A DNA stretch of 64,000 nucleotides from Streptomyces fuscichromogenes (GCF_014645815.1 NZ_BMML01000002.1:449924-513923), one strand, 5' to 3'. Shown: positions 24,730-33,325, counted from the stretch's first letter. The notes: a model not told the origin generated them from the sequence alone. Numbers and translations are program-made.

Positions 24730-25397
24730 TGACCGCCACGGGCGAGGTGACCGACCGCAAGGGCCGCGGTCGCCGCATCATCCTGTGGCGGCACGGCCAG
24801 ACCGCCTGGAACGTGGAGCGCCGCTTCCAGGGCTCCACCGACGTCGAGCTCACCGAGACCGGCATCGGCCAGGCCCGCCGGGCGGCCCGCCTGCTCGCCT
24901 CCCTCGGCCCGGACGCTATCGTCTCCTCCGACCTGCGGCGGGCCGCCGACACGGCCGCCCAGCTCGCCGTTCTCACCGACCTCGACGTGATCCGTGACGA
25001 GGGCCTGCGGGAGACCTACGCGGGCGTGTGGCAGGGCCTCACCCACCAGGAGATCATCGACCTGCACGGTGACGAGTACGCCGCCTGGAAGCGCGGTGAG
25101 CCCGTCCGCCGCGGCGGCGGCGAACTGGAGACCGAGGTCGCCGACCGGGCCGCCCCCGTCGTGCTCCGGCACGCCGAGAAGCTCCCCGAGGACGGCACCC
25201 TCGTGGTGGTCAGTCACGGCGGCACCATCCGCACCACCATCGGCCGCCTCCTCGGCCTGGAGTCCCAGCACTGGGAGAGCCTCGGCGGTCTCACCAACTG
25301 CTGCTGGTCCGTCCTCGGAGAAGGCGCCCGCGGCTGGCGGCTCCTGGAGCACAACGCCGGCACCCTCCCGGAGCCCGTCCTCGGCGACGACGACTGA
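24729..25397 (+). CDS. Histidine phosphatase superfamily protein (phosphoglycerate-mutase-like)
   Basis: The 222-residue product has the catalytic RHG motif LWRHGQTAWN (about residues 19-28) and the second histidine in VVVSHGGTIR (about 160-169), plus SDLRRAADTA and the Glu-containing LRETYAGVWQGL. Such enzymes form a phosphohistidine and dephosphorylate sugar phosphates or small metabolites; substrate cannot be read from sequence. The ATG overlaps the rsfS stop by one base (two in-frame GTGs lie just upstream). Position next to rsfS and nadD is common in actinobacteria. Confidence 0.9.
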   Translation: MTATGEVTDRKGRGRRIILWRHGQTAWNVERRFQGSTDVELTETGIGQARRAARLLASLGPDAIVSSDLRRAADTAAQLAVLTDLDVIRDEGLRETYAGVWQGLTHQEIIDLHGDEYAAWKRGEPVRRGGGELETEVADRAAPVVLRHAEKLPEDGTLVVVSHGGTIRTTIGRLLGLESQHWESLGGLTNCCWSVLGEGARGWRLLEHNAGTLPEPVLGDDD

Positions 25398-25502
25398 CGA
25401 TCCTCGGCCAACCGACCAGGCCCCGGATTTCACTTTCCGGCAGGTCGCAGGCTAAAGTTCTTCTTGTTCGGCCCGCCAAGCGGAAAGACGGGAAGAACGC
25501 GA

Positions 25503-25575
25503 GGGGCTATAGCTCAGTTGGTAGAGCGCCTGCATGGCATGCAGGAGGTCAGGAGTTCAATTCTCCTTAGCTCCA
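25503..25575 (+). tRNA. tRNA-Ala (anticodon GGC), first copy
   Basis: The 73-base cloverleaf has acceptor arms GGGGCTA/TAGCTCC with discriminator A, D arm TAGCTCAGTTGGTAGAG, anticodon stem CCTGC/GCAGG with loop ATGGCAT (anticodon GGC) and T arm AGTTCAATT. CCA is partly encoded (discriminator A then CA). It is identical to the copy at 29924-29996. Confidence 0.95.
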
Positions 25576-25626
25576 CAGATCGACACTCCACACCTTGTCG
25601 AGTTGTCAAAGATCGGCAATGAGATT

Positions 25627-25655
25627 CCCGTCCTCTTCAGAGGGCGGGATTTCTT
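25627..25655. terminator. Terminator between the first tRNA-Ala and the convergent regulator gene
   Basis: CCCGTCCTC (25627-25635) pairs with GAGGGCGGG (25640-25648) through one G-T wobble, with loop TTCA followed by ATTTCTT. It overlaps the stop of the minus-strand regulator and probably works in both directions. Confidence 0.75.
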
Positions 25656-26548
25656 GTGTTCCACTCCCGGATGATCTCGGTGGCCTCCTCCTCCGCCACC
25701 GGCCACAACCGCTGCCTGTGCTCCCGCAGCAACGCCACCCGCTCCCGCGTCCGTTCGTCCTCCGGCGTGTAGACCACGATCCGCGCCTCGGGCATCCCGT
25801 CGATCGACAGCGACTGCGAGGTCATCCGCAGCTCGCCCACCGCCTCGTGACGGAACGTCTTCACCCGGGGCCCCGGCTGGGCCACCGCTCCGCTCGCCCA
25901 CAACCGGGCGAAGTACGGACTGGCCTGGGACAGCGCCCGTATGAAGTCCTCCCAGGCCGGCTCGCCGACATGTCTGCCGTAGGAGGAACGCAGGGTCGCC
26001 ACCATCACCGGCAGTTCACGCTGCAGGTGCACCACCGGGCAGGCCTCCTGCGAGATCGTGAACAGCGTCCACAGCACGTTCGGTACGCCGATCCGCACCG
26101 TCTCCGGCACCAGGAACAGGTCCCGGTACGCGGTGTTGGTGGCCAGCACGTCGTAGCGCGAGGTGTACACCACCGCCATCAGCGGGTCGAGCGCGTCGAT
26201 GATGCCCTGCACCTCCGCGCCGACCGACCGGGACAGCCCCTCCGGTATCGGGGCGAACGGCACCTCCGCCAGCCGGTACAGATGCTCCCGCTCCGGCGGG
26301 TCCAGCATCAGCGTCCGCGCCACCGCGTCCAGCACCTGCGCCGACGCGTTGATCGGCCGACCCTGCTCCAGCCATGTGTACCAGGTCACACCCACACCGG
26401 AGAGCTGGGCGACCTCCTCCCGCCGCAGCCCCGGCGTACGCCGCCGCAGCCCCGGCGGCATCCCTACGTCCGCCGGCTGCACCCGGGCCCGCCTGCTGCG
26501 CAGGAACGCGGCCAGCTCAGGCCTGCGCCGGTGTGCTGTCGTCGCCAT
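25637..26548 (-). CDS. XRE-type helix-turn-helix regulator with MmyB-like ligand domain
   Basis: This 303-residue DNA-binding protein has an N-terminal HTH (about residues 28-82, with TPGLRREEVAQLSGVGVTWYTWLEQGR) and a C-terminal domain of the MmyB/PAS-like type (about 105-270), a large regulator group in actinobacteria thought to bind fatty acids or similar ligands. The ATG at 26548 has GGGGGA seven bases upstream; GTG at 26554 is an alternative. It is divergent from an MFS exporter with a 123-base shared promoter region, the classic arrangement of a local repressor controlling an efflux pump. Ligand unknown. Confidence 0.9.
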   Translation of the reverse strand: MATTAHRRRPELAAFLRSRRARVQPADVGMPPGLRRRTPGLRREEVAQLSGVGVTWYTWLEQGRPINASAQVLDAVARTLMLDPPEREHLYRLAEVPFAPIPEGLSRSVGAEVQGIIDALDPLMAVVYTSRYDVLATNTAYRDLFLVPETVRIGVPNVLWTLFTISQEACPVVHLQRELPVMVATLRSSYGRHVGEPAWEDFIRALSQASPYFARLWASGAVAQPGPRVKTFRHEAVGELRMTSQSLSIDGMPEARIVVYTPEDERTRERVALLREHRQRLWPVAEEEATEIIREWNTRNPAL

Positions 26549-26671
26549 CGTCACGTCCCCCGTCGTCACATCCCCATCGTGAACGCAGTCCCCGTGCCCT
26601 GCCAGGTGCTGCCAGTACCAGCATCGGCGGGCTCTCGGCACCCGTACCGGCCCGCCGCCACGCTCGGACGC
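26549..26671. promoter_or_regulatory. Divergent regulator/exporter promoter region
   Basis: It contains the inverted repeat TGCTG-N7-CAGCA and two CTGCCAG direct repeats around 26600-26635, plausible operator elements for the adjacent HTH protein. No clear -35/-10 pair can be assigned by eye. Confidence 0.3.
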
Positions 26672-28141
26672 ATGACGACGCCATCCAGGACGGGACCAGG
26701 TCCCGCACCCGCTCCGACCCCTGCGAAAAGTGAAGCACCCGGCACTGACAACCGGCCCCGGCTGCTCCTCCCGGTCGTCCTCGCGGCCCTTTTCATGGCC
26801 GTGCTGGACGTCTTCATCGTGAACGTCGCGGCCCCCACCATGGGCTCCGAACTCCACGCCTCCGGCGCCGACCTGCAGCTGGTCGTGGCCGGCTACGCGA
26901 TCACCTACTCGGTGCTGCTGATCACCGGCGCCCGGCTCGGCGACCGGCTCGGCCACGGCCGGGTCCACCTGGCCGGCCTCGCCCTGTTCACGACCGCGTC
27001 GCTCGCCTGCGGCCTGGCCCAGGGTGCCACCGAGCTGATCGTGTTCCGGCTGCTGCAGGGCGCCGGATCGGCGGTGATGATCCCGCAGGTCCTCAGCATC
27101 ATCCAGCGCACCTTCACCGGCGAGGCCCGTATCCGAGCGCTCGGTGCCTACTCGGCGGTCCTCGCGGTCGGCGCCGCCGCCGGCCAGGTCATCGGCGGCG
27201 CCCTGGTCAGCGCCGACCTGTTCGGCACCGGCTGGCGGCCGGTGTTCCTCGTCAACGTGCCCGTCGGCGCCGCGCTCCTCGTCCTCGGCCGGCGCGTTCT
27301 GCCGCTCGGCGCCGGATCCGGTCCCGAGCGGGCCCGCGGCCTGGACCTGCCCGGCCTGGTCCTGCTGGGGGCCGCCGTGTCGCTCCTGACGGTCCCGCTG
27401 GTGCTCGGCCAGGAGGAGAACTGGCCGCTGTGGTCCTGGCTGTCCCTGGCCGCCGCTGTGCTCCTGTTCGCGTTGTTCTGCGCCTACGAGTCGAGGCTGG
27501 CCCGGCGCGGCGGCGCCCCGATCGTCGCGCCCCGGGTGCTGCGCCACCCCGGGATGAGCCTGGCCGTGCTGCGCATCCTCGCCGTCATGGCCGTCAACGC
27601 AGGGTTCCTCTTCACTCTCACCCTGCACGTCCAGAGGGGCCTCGGCTACAGCGCGCTGCGCGCAGGTCTCACCTTCGCGCCGACCGCCGTCGTCTTCGGC
27701 GTGGTCGCTCTCACCTGGCGCAGGTGGCCGGCCGCCTGGCAGCGGGCGCTGGCACCGGTCGGGTTCGGGCTCACCGCGCTGGGCGTGGCCGGTGTCGGCC
27801 TGGCCTTCCACGGTGGTAGTGACGGGGGCGCGCAGCTTTATGTGGCGTACGCGGGCGTGGGAGCGGGGCTCGCGCTCGCGTTCAGTCCCACGCTCACCGG
27901 TGCCCTTGCAACCGTGCGCCCCGAGGACGCGGCGGACGCCAGCGGACTCCTCGCGACCGTCACCCAGCTCGGGCAGCTCATCGGTGTCGCGGCGTTCGGC
28001 ACACTGTTCTTGAACCGGCTTGAGTCAGTTGGGGGCTCGCAGGCGTATACCTCTGCGGAGGCGCTGTCAGCCTGCGCATGGGCGCTCGCCGCGACGGCGG
28101 CCGCGGGTGCCGTGTCCGGACTGGTACTGAGGCGTCGCTGA
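26672..28141 (+). CDS. MFS drug/metabolite exporter (DHA2-like)
   Basis: The 489-residue protein has a short Pro-rich cytoplasmic N-terminus and about fourteen hydrophobic helices, typical of DHA2-family proton antiporters. LLITGARLGDRLGHGRVHLAG is the loop 2-3 signature, LDVFIVNVAAPTM fits helix 1, and GAAAGQVIGGALVSADLFGTGWRPVFLVNVPVG matches motif C and the following loop (each recognisable in pieces). It exports unknown hydrophobic compounds. ATG 26672 is chosen because upstream in-frame sequence lacks gene-like features. It is divergently arranged with the HTH regulator that most likely controls it. Confidence 0.93.
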   Translation: MTTPSRTGPGPAPAPTPAKSEAPGTDNRPRLLLPVVLAALFMAVLDVFIVNVAAPTMGSELHASGADLQLVVAGYAITYSVLLITGARLGDRLGHGRVHLAGLALFTTASLACGLAQGATELIVFRLLQGAGSAVMIPQVLSIIQRTFTGEARIRALGAYSAVLAVGAAAGQVIGGALVSADLFGTGWRPVFLVNVPVGAALLVLGRRVLPLGAGSGPERARGLDLPGLVLLGAAVSLLTVPLVLGQEENWPLWSWLSLAAAVLLFALFCAYESRLARRGGAPIVAPRVLRHPGMSLAVLRILAVMAVNAGFLFTLTLHVQRGLGYSALRAGLTFAPTAVVFGVVALTWRRWPAAWQRALAPVGFGLTALGVAGVGLAFHGGSDGGAQLYVAYAGVGAGLALAFSPTLTGALATVRPEDAADASGLLATVTQLGQLIGVAAFGTLFLNRLESVGGSQAYTSAEALSACAWALAATAAAGAVSGLVLRRR

Positions 28142-28209
28142 CCGTATTGGCCCGGCCGTGGCAGAATCAAACGGCCGGAAGGGGGCGCGGCCCGACGGGA
28201 GGAGTAGCG

Positions 28210-28383
28210 ATGCCTGCGAGCATCCTTGAGGAGGGCGGCCACCTCCTCGGTGCGGCGTTGATACGGGACACGATCACCCGGCTGCTCTGCCCTTCCTGCG
28301 GTTCCGTGCATGTCGCCCAAGTGCTCGGCGACAACGGCGGGATCTCCTACGTGTGCACGGCCTGCGGCCACAGCTGGAGCTGA
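28210..28383 (+). CDS. 57-residue zinc-ribbon protein
   Basis: A GGGAGGAG ribosome-binding site precedes ATG 28210. The C-terminal half has two CxxC pairs, CPSCGS and CTACGHSW, separated by about 18 residues, a zinc-ribbon arrangement; the N-terminus is a short helix (MPASILEEGGHLLGAALIRD). Such proteins often bind nucleic acid or act as small adaptors, but no specific function is recognisable. The stop lies three bases before the next start, implying coupled translation. Confidence 0.78.
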   Translation: MPASILEEGGHLLGAALIRDTITRLLCPSCGSVHVAQVLGDNGGISYVCTACGHSWS

Positions 28384-28386
28384 TCG

Positions 28387-28620
28387 ATGGGTGCACACAG
28401 GCGGAAGTGCGACTGGTGCGGGAGCGGGACCCCGATCGTTCGCGACATGGAGCCGATCAACCCCGACTACCAGTACTGGTGCGAGGAATGCGCGCGGGCG
28501 CTGATCATAAAAGGCGACCCCATCGAGACCTACCGTGAGCTGGAGGGCGAGCCGATCTACGGCCGGCTCCTCGAAGAGCACTGCACGCTCAAGCGGTTCT
28601 ACTCGTTCGTCACGGCCTGA
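28387..28620 (+). CDS. 77-residue CxxC zinc-finger-like protein
   Basis: This small protein contains CDWCGSGTP and YWCEECARAL, two CxxC pairs about 19 residues apart, and then a charged helical end. It begins three bases after the zinc-ribbon gene, so the two are probably co-translated. Its 3' end overlaps the convergent GT87-type gene by 22 bases. I recognise no family; the pair could be partners or tandem specialised zinc binders. Confidence 0.7.
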   Translation: MGAHRRKCDWCGSGTPIVRDMEPINPDYQYWCEECARALIIKGDPIETYRELEGEPIYGRLLEEHCTLKRFYSFVTA

Positions 28621-29840
28621 GTGGCGCCCGGCCTCGGCAACGATGTCCGGGCGAGCACGAGGAACAGCGCCCCGGTGACCGGGTAGAGCCCTGACAGCGT
28701 CAAGGCGACGGCGTCCTGGTGAAGTTCGGGCCGCCCCGGCCCGTGCGGCACCCACCACAGGGCGTACGAGCAGAAGACCAGCAGCATGCCCGCGGCCGCC
28801 ATGCGCAGCCCGCGCGTCCACAGCAGCAGCACGACCGGCACGCACCACACCCAGTGGTGCGACCAGGACACGGGGCTGATCAGCAGCGCCGTCACCGCGC
28901 AGACGGCCACCGCCCAGGGCCGCCGGCCCCGCAACTCCGCCGTCACCGCCACCGCGAGCCCCAGGACGGCCGTCAGGGCTGCCGCAGCGACCCAGAGGGC
29001 TCCCGGCTCGGGAGTGTGCAGCAAACGCGCCAGAACGCCGCGCAGGGCCTGATTCGCGGTCTCCTCGGCCCGCCCCACCCGCCCCGTCCGGAACACCATC
29101 CCGCTCCAGAACCGCCATGAGTCGTACGGCAGGACGGCCGCCGCGAGCAGCGTCGCCCCCACGAAGGCGGCCGCCGCCCCGCGCGCGTGCCGCAGCCACG
29201 GGCCGCCGTCCCGCCCGCCGAGGCGCGCGGCCAGGCCCGTGACGAGCAGGAACACCGCGAACAGGGCAGGTGTCAGCTTGACCGCGGCCGCGAGCCCGAC
29301 ACTCACTCCCGACCAGCGGTCCGGGCGTTCGGCGGGGCGGCGTGACAGATCCCACAGCACGAGTACGGCCAGCAGCAGATTGACCTGTCCGTAACGCACG
29401 GTCGTCCACACCGGCTCGCACCACACCGCCGCCGCCGTGACCCACAGAACGCGCTCCACGCGCGCGTGCCCGACGAGCCGCATCGACAGCCCGACGAACA
29501 CCAGCAGCAGGGCGAGGTTTCCGACCGTCGCCAGCGTGCGCATGCTCGCGACGTCCAGCAGCGTCAGCGGGGTGAACAGCAGCGCGGCGAACGGCGGGTA
29601 GGTGGACGGCAGATGAGCCGCCGTCGTACGCAGCGCGTAGAGATCGCCGCCCGCGCGGACGGTCGCCCCCTCCGCTCGGTAGACCATCAGGTCGATCATC
29701 GACACGTGCGCGGCCCGCTGGGCCACCCAGAACGCCGTGAACGACAGGAGACACGCCCCCAGGGCCACCGGCATCCGGCGCCGGGTCTCGGAGAACGCGA
29801 TCACGGTCACGAAGTCCGACACTAGCGTCCGTATCCGCAC
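28599..29840 (-). CDS. GT87/DUF2029-type polyprenol-phosphate-dependent membrane glycosyltransferase
   Basis: The 413-residue protein is mainly hydrophobic, with about ten transmembrane segments. Early motifs fit the DUF2029/GT87 family, in which mycobacterial members add mannose from polyprenol-phosphate mannose on the outer side of the membrane: DLMVYRAEGATVRAGGDLY with a conserved Asp and Tyr, and STYPPFAALLFTPL. The GTG at 29840 is the most upstream start; later GTGs at residues 7 and 11 are possible and no ribosome-binding site decides. It ends 83 bases upstream of the second tRNA-Ala, on the opposite strand. Acceptor unknown. Confidence 0.82.
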   Translation of the reverse strand: MRIRTLVSDFVTVIAFSETRRRMPVALGACLLSFTAFWVAQRAAHVSMIDLMVYRAEGATVRAGGDLYALRTTAAHLPSTYPPFAALLFTPLTLLDVASMRTLATVGNLALLLVFVGLSMRLVGHARVERVLWVTAAAVWCEPVWTTVRYGQVNLLLAVLVLWDLSRRPAERPDRWSGVSVGLAAAVKLTPALFAVFLLVTGLAARLGGRDGGPWLRHARGAAAAFVGATLLAAAVLPYDSWRFWSGMVFRTGRVGRAEETANQALRGVLARLLHTPEPGALWVAAAALTAVLGLAVAVTAELRGRRPWAVAVCAVTALLISPVSWSHHWVWCVPVVLLLWTRGLRMAAAGMLLVFCSYALWWVPHGPGRPELHQDAVALTLSGLYPVTGALFLVLARTSLPRPGATQAVTNE

Positions 29841-29923
29841 AGAACGGAAACGATTTGGTGGTGCACCCCTTCGACCGTGTAATGTTGGCGTCGCCGCCAG
29901 GGAAGCCGGGCGGAACAGGACAA

Positions 29924-29996
29924 GGGGCTATAGCTCAGTTGGTAGAGCGCCTGCATGGCATGCAGGAGGTCAGGAGTTCAATTCTCCTTAGCTCCA
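29924..29996 (+). tRNA. tRNA-Ala (anticodon GGC), second copy
   Basis: The 73 bases are identical to the copy at 25503-25575, and identity continues four bases further (to 30000). Upstream sequences differ, with TAATGT (29879-29884) as a possible -10 box, so this copy has its own promoter. Confidence 0.95.
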
Positions 29997-30004
29997 CAGA
30001 AGTC

Positions 30005-30038
30005 GAAGGCGGACCATCCAAATGGATGGTCCGCCTTC
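30005..30038 (+). terminator. Terminator after the second tRNA-Ala
   Basis: A 16-bp perfect stem GAAGGCGGACCATCCA/TGGATGGTCCGCCTTC with a two-base apex lies nine bases after the tRNA. No T-run follows. Confidence 0.75.
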
Positions 30039-30186
30039 GGCGTTGTCACGGTCGATTTCGGCTTGGGCGACATCGTTCTGGCCGGCATCGTCTTGTTGGT
30101 CGGCGTTCTTCCGTTCGTCTCGCGCGCGTGGGGCGGGCCACCCGACCAGGGTGACCCGCCCCGCCTGCGTGCCGTGAAGGGCGTGA

Positions 30187-31800
30187 TCAGCGGCCCAGTG
30201 CCCGGCGGCCGCGACCCTGCGAGAGAACCGGCAGGTTCTTGGCCGGTGCCTGCGCGCGCGTGTCCTCCTCCAGGCGCAGGGCGAGCGCCGGGCAGCGGCG
30301 CACCGCGCGCAGCGCCTTGGCCTCCGCGAACCGGGGCACCTTCGCCTGCGCGACCGTCGGGAAACCGTCCGCGCCCAGCTCGAAGACCTCCGGGAGGATG
30401 TCCGCGCACAGACCGTGGCCCCGGCACAGCGTCCAGTCGACGTAGATCTTCTGCCGGCTGCCGGCGCCGTTGTCATCGGGCTCTCCGCCGCCCGGGATGC
30501 CCGTGGGCATCTTGCCGTCCTCGAAGAGGGGCAGAACGCCCTCCACGGGCCGTCCGCAGCCGTTTCCGAGAACGTGCGCGGCCAGGTCGTCGGTGAACGC
30601 CTTGATCGTCGATTCGAGGAACATCGCGGAGCCGTCCGGGTGCGAGCACGCGCCGCGCCGCTTCACGTTCTTCGCGACCTGCTTGAGCGCCTCCAGGGCG
30701 GCCGGTCCGCCGCCGTTGAGGATGTCCTCCATGCCGCGCGCGGCCGCAGGCAGACCCAGGTAGCAGGGACCGCACTGTCCCGCGCTCTCCTCCGCCAGCC
30801 ACTGGGCGACCCGCAAGGACTCGCCCAGCGGGCAGGTCTCCTGCGTGATCGGCAGGATGGCGCCGGCACCCAGTGCGCCGCCCACCGCGTCGAGCGAGTT
30901 ACGGGAGACGATCGCCTCGTTGACCGTGGCCGCGTCGATCCATCTGCCGTGGTAGCCGCCGGTCAGCACGCCCTGCGGTACCGGCGGGGCGCCGGCCAGC
31001 TGCAGGACGTAACGCAGCGGCACGCCTGTGGGGACCTCGATCACCATGGGGCGGGCGACCGCGCCGGAGACCGTCAGCATGACGGTGCCCGGCTCGTCGT
31101 ACAGGCCGGTGTTGCCGTAACGCTCCGGGCCGATGCGGGCGGCGATCGCCAGCTGCGCGAACGTCTCCGCGTTCGACAGCAGCGTGGGCGCTCCGCCGAC
31201 ACCGTTCTGCGAGGCGCTGGTCTTGCGGCCGGGCGGGACCGCCGGGCCGCCGTCGATCGAGCGGATCAGCGACGCGGCGGCGCCGGTGACCATCCGGACC
31301 GGGTTGCGCTGGACGAACGCCTTCAGCGCCGAACGCCGGCCGTTGCTCAGGCCGCGCTCGGCGAGCGCCTGCTCCATGGAGCGCTGCGTGGACTCCCGGG
31401 TGACCCCCACCACGAGCGTGCGGGCACCCAGTGCTTCGGCGCACAGCAGCGCACCGTCCAGGATCAGATGCGGGGCACGGTTGATCAGCACCGTGTCCTT
31501 GCGGCAGGCCGGCTCGTCCTCACTGCCGTTGACGACGACGACCGGCCGAACGCCGCGCTTGATCGCCGCCTCGGCGACCGAGCGCAGCTTCTTGTGGAAG
31601 GGGAAACCCGCGCCCCCGCGGCCCTTCAGGTTGATGCGTTCGGAGAGCTGCGCGAGCTGCTCCCCGCCCAAGGGTTCAAGCGGCCCGTGCACCTTGAGGT
31701 GCATGGGCAGATCGAGTCTTTCGACAAGGTCGAAGCCCGACGTGAGCTGCGGAAGGCCGACCACGCGGACTTCTGGGACGTCGGGCAGGGCCTCGTTCAC
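30187..31800 (-). CDS. NuoF-like flavoprotein fused to a ferredoxin domain
   Basis: The 537-residue protein resembles the FMN/NADH-binding 51-kDa subunit of complex I (GRGGAGFPFHKK, VNGSEDEPACRKD, SLBB-like middle, then CPLGESLRVAQWLAEESAGQCGPCYLG with the cluster cysteines and RGACSHPDG). A C-terminal ferredoxin-like domain follows (CRGHGLCADILPEVFELG and a late CPALAL), binding a single Fe-S cluster. Its start codon (GTG) overlaps the stop of the ferric-reductase-like gene by four bases (GTGA), so the two proteins are made together. It may move electrons from NAD(P)H via FMN and Fe-S to the haem membrane partner (inference). It is not part of a nuo operon here. Confidence 0.87.
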   Translation of the reverse strand: MNEALPDVPEVRVVGLPQLTSGFDLVERLDLPMHLKVHGPLEPLGGEQLAQLSERINLKGRGGAGFPFHKKLRSVAEAAIKRGVRPVVVVNGSEDEPACRKDTVLINRAPHLILDGALLCAEALGARTLVVGVTRESTQRSMEQALAERGLSNGRRSALKAFVQRNPVRMVTGAAASLIRSIDGGPAVPPGRKTSASQNGVGGAPTLLSNAETFAQLAIAARIGPERYGNTGLYDEPGTVMLTVSGAVARPMVIEVPTGVPLRYVLQLAGAPPVPQGVLTGGYHGRWIDAATVNEAIVSRNSLDAVGGALGAGAILPITQETCPLGESLRVAQWLAEESAGQCGPCYLGLPAAARGMEDILNGGGPAALEALKQVAKNVKRRGACSHPDGSAMFLESTIKAFTDDLAAHVLGNGCGRPVEGVLPLFEDGKMPTGIPGGGEPDDNGAGSRQKIYVDWTLCRGHGLCADILPEVFELGADGFPTVAQAKVPRFAEAKALRAVRRCPALALRLEEDTRAQAPAKNLPVLSQGRGRRALGR

Positions 31801-33065
31801 CTATAGCCTCCGGAAGGCGTGTTCCAAGGTTCGCCCGAACCCGGTGCGTCGAAGGACGCGCCGGGCGGTGGTTCGTTGGCGGGACCGCTGTTGTACGTGT
31901 CATTCGAGTTGTACGTCCCGTACCGGGCATTCGTCTCACCCGTGTCGTACACATCACGTCCGACTGCGCCGCCGGCGCCCGGATTGCCATAGGCCGGGAT
32001 GTTGTATCCGGTGTCCTGGAGCGGGTCGTACGCCGACCGGGGTGCCTCGCCGACCGGCGGCGGGGACGGGATCGGCCAACTGCCCGAGGTGCTTGACGGA
32101 CCGTCCACGCGCTCCATGCGTGCGGTCTGGCCGGCGGCGAACGGCGACTGGGGCTGGCCGGGGGTGGACGTGGCCCGGTAGGCGGCGGCGAAGCCGGAGG
32201 CCGGGTCGGAGCCGGGTGCGGCGGCCGCCCCGGACGGGAACAGCGGGTTCGACTGCGAGGTCGCCGTGTCGGCACGCGACGACCTCGGCTCGCGCTCGCG
32301 CATGGCCTCGTAGCCCGACAGCGCGGACTCGCTCCTCCGGGCGCGGCTGGCGTCCAGATCGTCCAGCTCGGGGCGCTCCGGGCTTCCCAGGACGGAGACG
32401 AGACGGTCGGCGACCCTCCGCTTGAACGGGCGCGGGGCGGCGCGCAGCGCCAGCGCGGCCATCACGCCGACCAGGCACAGGTCGTACGAGATCATGAAGA
32501 ACGGCTTCGCCGCGCGGCCCGCGTACAGACCGTGGATCAGCGCGGCGCACCAGGACGGGTAGGCCAGCATGTGCATGGCCCGCCAGCGGGCCGCGACGAC
32601 GGCGGGGGCGGCGAAGTTGCTGCGGAGGGCGCCGGTGACACCCACGAAGATCATCAGGAGTCCGGCCAGCGAACCGAGCCCGATCAGGCCGGCGCTTCCG
32701 GTGAAGCCGAGCGAGAACGGAATGATCGCGGCGATCACGACGGTGTGATCCAGGGCGATCTTCGTGACGATGTGGACCAGCAGGAACGCGATCGAGGCGA
32801 CCGCGGTCGTCCGGTGCACCGCTTGGCCGACGATCCGCTGGCGGGTGTTGAGAAAGATGCGGTCCTGTGAGATCAGACCCCAGATCACCGAGCAGCTCAG
32901 CGAGACGAGCGAGAGCACGCCTGCACCGAAGTTCAGGAACAGTTGGAACTGGCTGCCTCCGGTCAGCACGACCACGGGTATGAGCAACAGGACGACAGCG
33001 GATGCCACCCCCCAGGCCGAACGGCCTGGCTTGGGAAGCGAGCTGTTACTACGACGAGGGTTCAT
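31797..33065 (-). CDS. Ferric-reductase-like haem-binding membrane protein
   Basis: The 422-residue protein has about six transmembrane helices in residues 15-215. Two His pairs sit on neighbouring helices, HRTTAVASIAFLLVH and HMLAYPSWCAALIH, the spacing used for haem b ligation in ferric-reductase/cytochrome b proteins. The C-terminal 200 residues are cytoplasmic, Pro/Ser/Gly/Tyr-rich and disordered (end repeated YNSNDTYNSG). ATG 33065 has GGAG eight bases upstream; an earlier in-frame start would add 20 residues without a ribosome-binding site. It overlaps the NuoF-ferredoxin gene by four bases and is transcribed away from leuS. Electron acceptor outside unknown. Confidence 0.85.
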   Translation of the reverse strand: MNPRRSNSSLPKPGRSAWGVASAVVLLLIPVVVLTGGSQFQLFLNFGAGVLSLVSLSCSVIWGLISQDRIFLNTRQRIVGQAVHRTTAVASIAFLLVHIVTKIALDHTVVIAAIIPFSLGFTGSAGLIGLGSLAGLLMIFVGVTGALRSNFAAPAVVAARWRAMHMLAYPSWCAALIHGLYAGRAAKPFFMISYDLCLVGVMAALALRAAPRPFKRRVADRLVSVLGSPERPELDDLDASRARRSESALSGYEAMREREPRSSRADTATSQSNPLFPSGAAAAPGSDPASGFAAAYRATSTPGQPQSPFAAGQTARMERVDGPSSTSGSWPIPSPPPVGEAPRSAYDPLQDTGYNIPAYGNPGAGGAVGRDVYDTGETNARYGTYNSNDTYNSGPANEPPPGASFDAPGSGEPWNTPSGGYR

Positions 33066-33310
33066 GGGGGCAACTCCGAGCAGTTCGGGAAAGCGGTCCC
33101 GGTGCCGCAGCCTAAGTGGCGCCATACCGATCAGTACGAGGTTTGAGTTATTGCGTTGTTACCAAAGGGGCCTGCGGCCCTTGTGATGTCCCTTAGCGGA
33201 CGTTACGCGAACTAATTTTTGAACCTGATTCAACTCTCGTCCCGGTGGTCGCCTCAGACGCACGTGTCAACCATTGATACGCAAGCGCGTCGCAGCTTGC
33301 TCAAGCGCTG
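33066..33310. other. Divergent intergenic region upstream of the leuS leader
   Basis: This region holds the promoter of the minus-strand haem protein and lower-G+C sequence (33140-33235). I see no gene. Around 33291-33312 an imperfect inverted repeat CGCAGCTTG/CAAGCGCTGCG overlaps where a -35 region of the leuS leader promoter would sit. Confidence 0.45.
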
Positions 33311-33313
33311 CGG

Positions 33314-33319
33314 TACTCT
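33314..33319 (+). promoter_or_regulatory. -10 box of the leuS leader transcript
   Basis: TACTCT ends six bases before the ATG of the leader peptide, so the leader would be leaderless. No canonical -35 hexamer is present at the ideal distance. Confidence 0.55.
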
Positions 33320-33325
33320 GACGCC

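Noticed and set aside
25503..29996. Integrative element between the tRNA copies
   Set aside because: There is no integrase, excisionase, relaxase or phage gene and no attachment-site half repeat beyond the tRNA itself; kept only as a bracketed segment.
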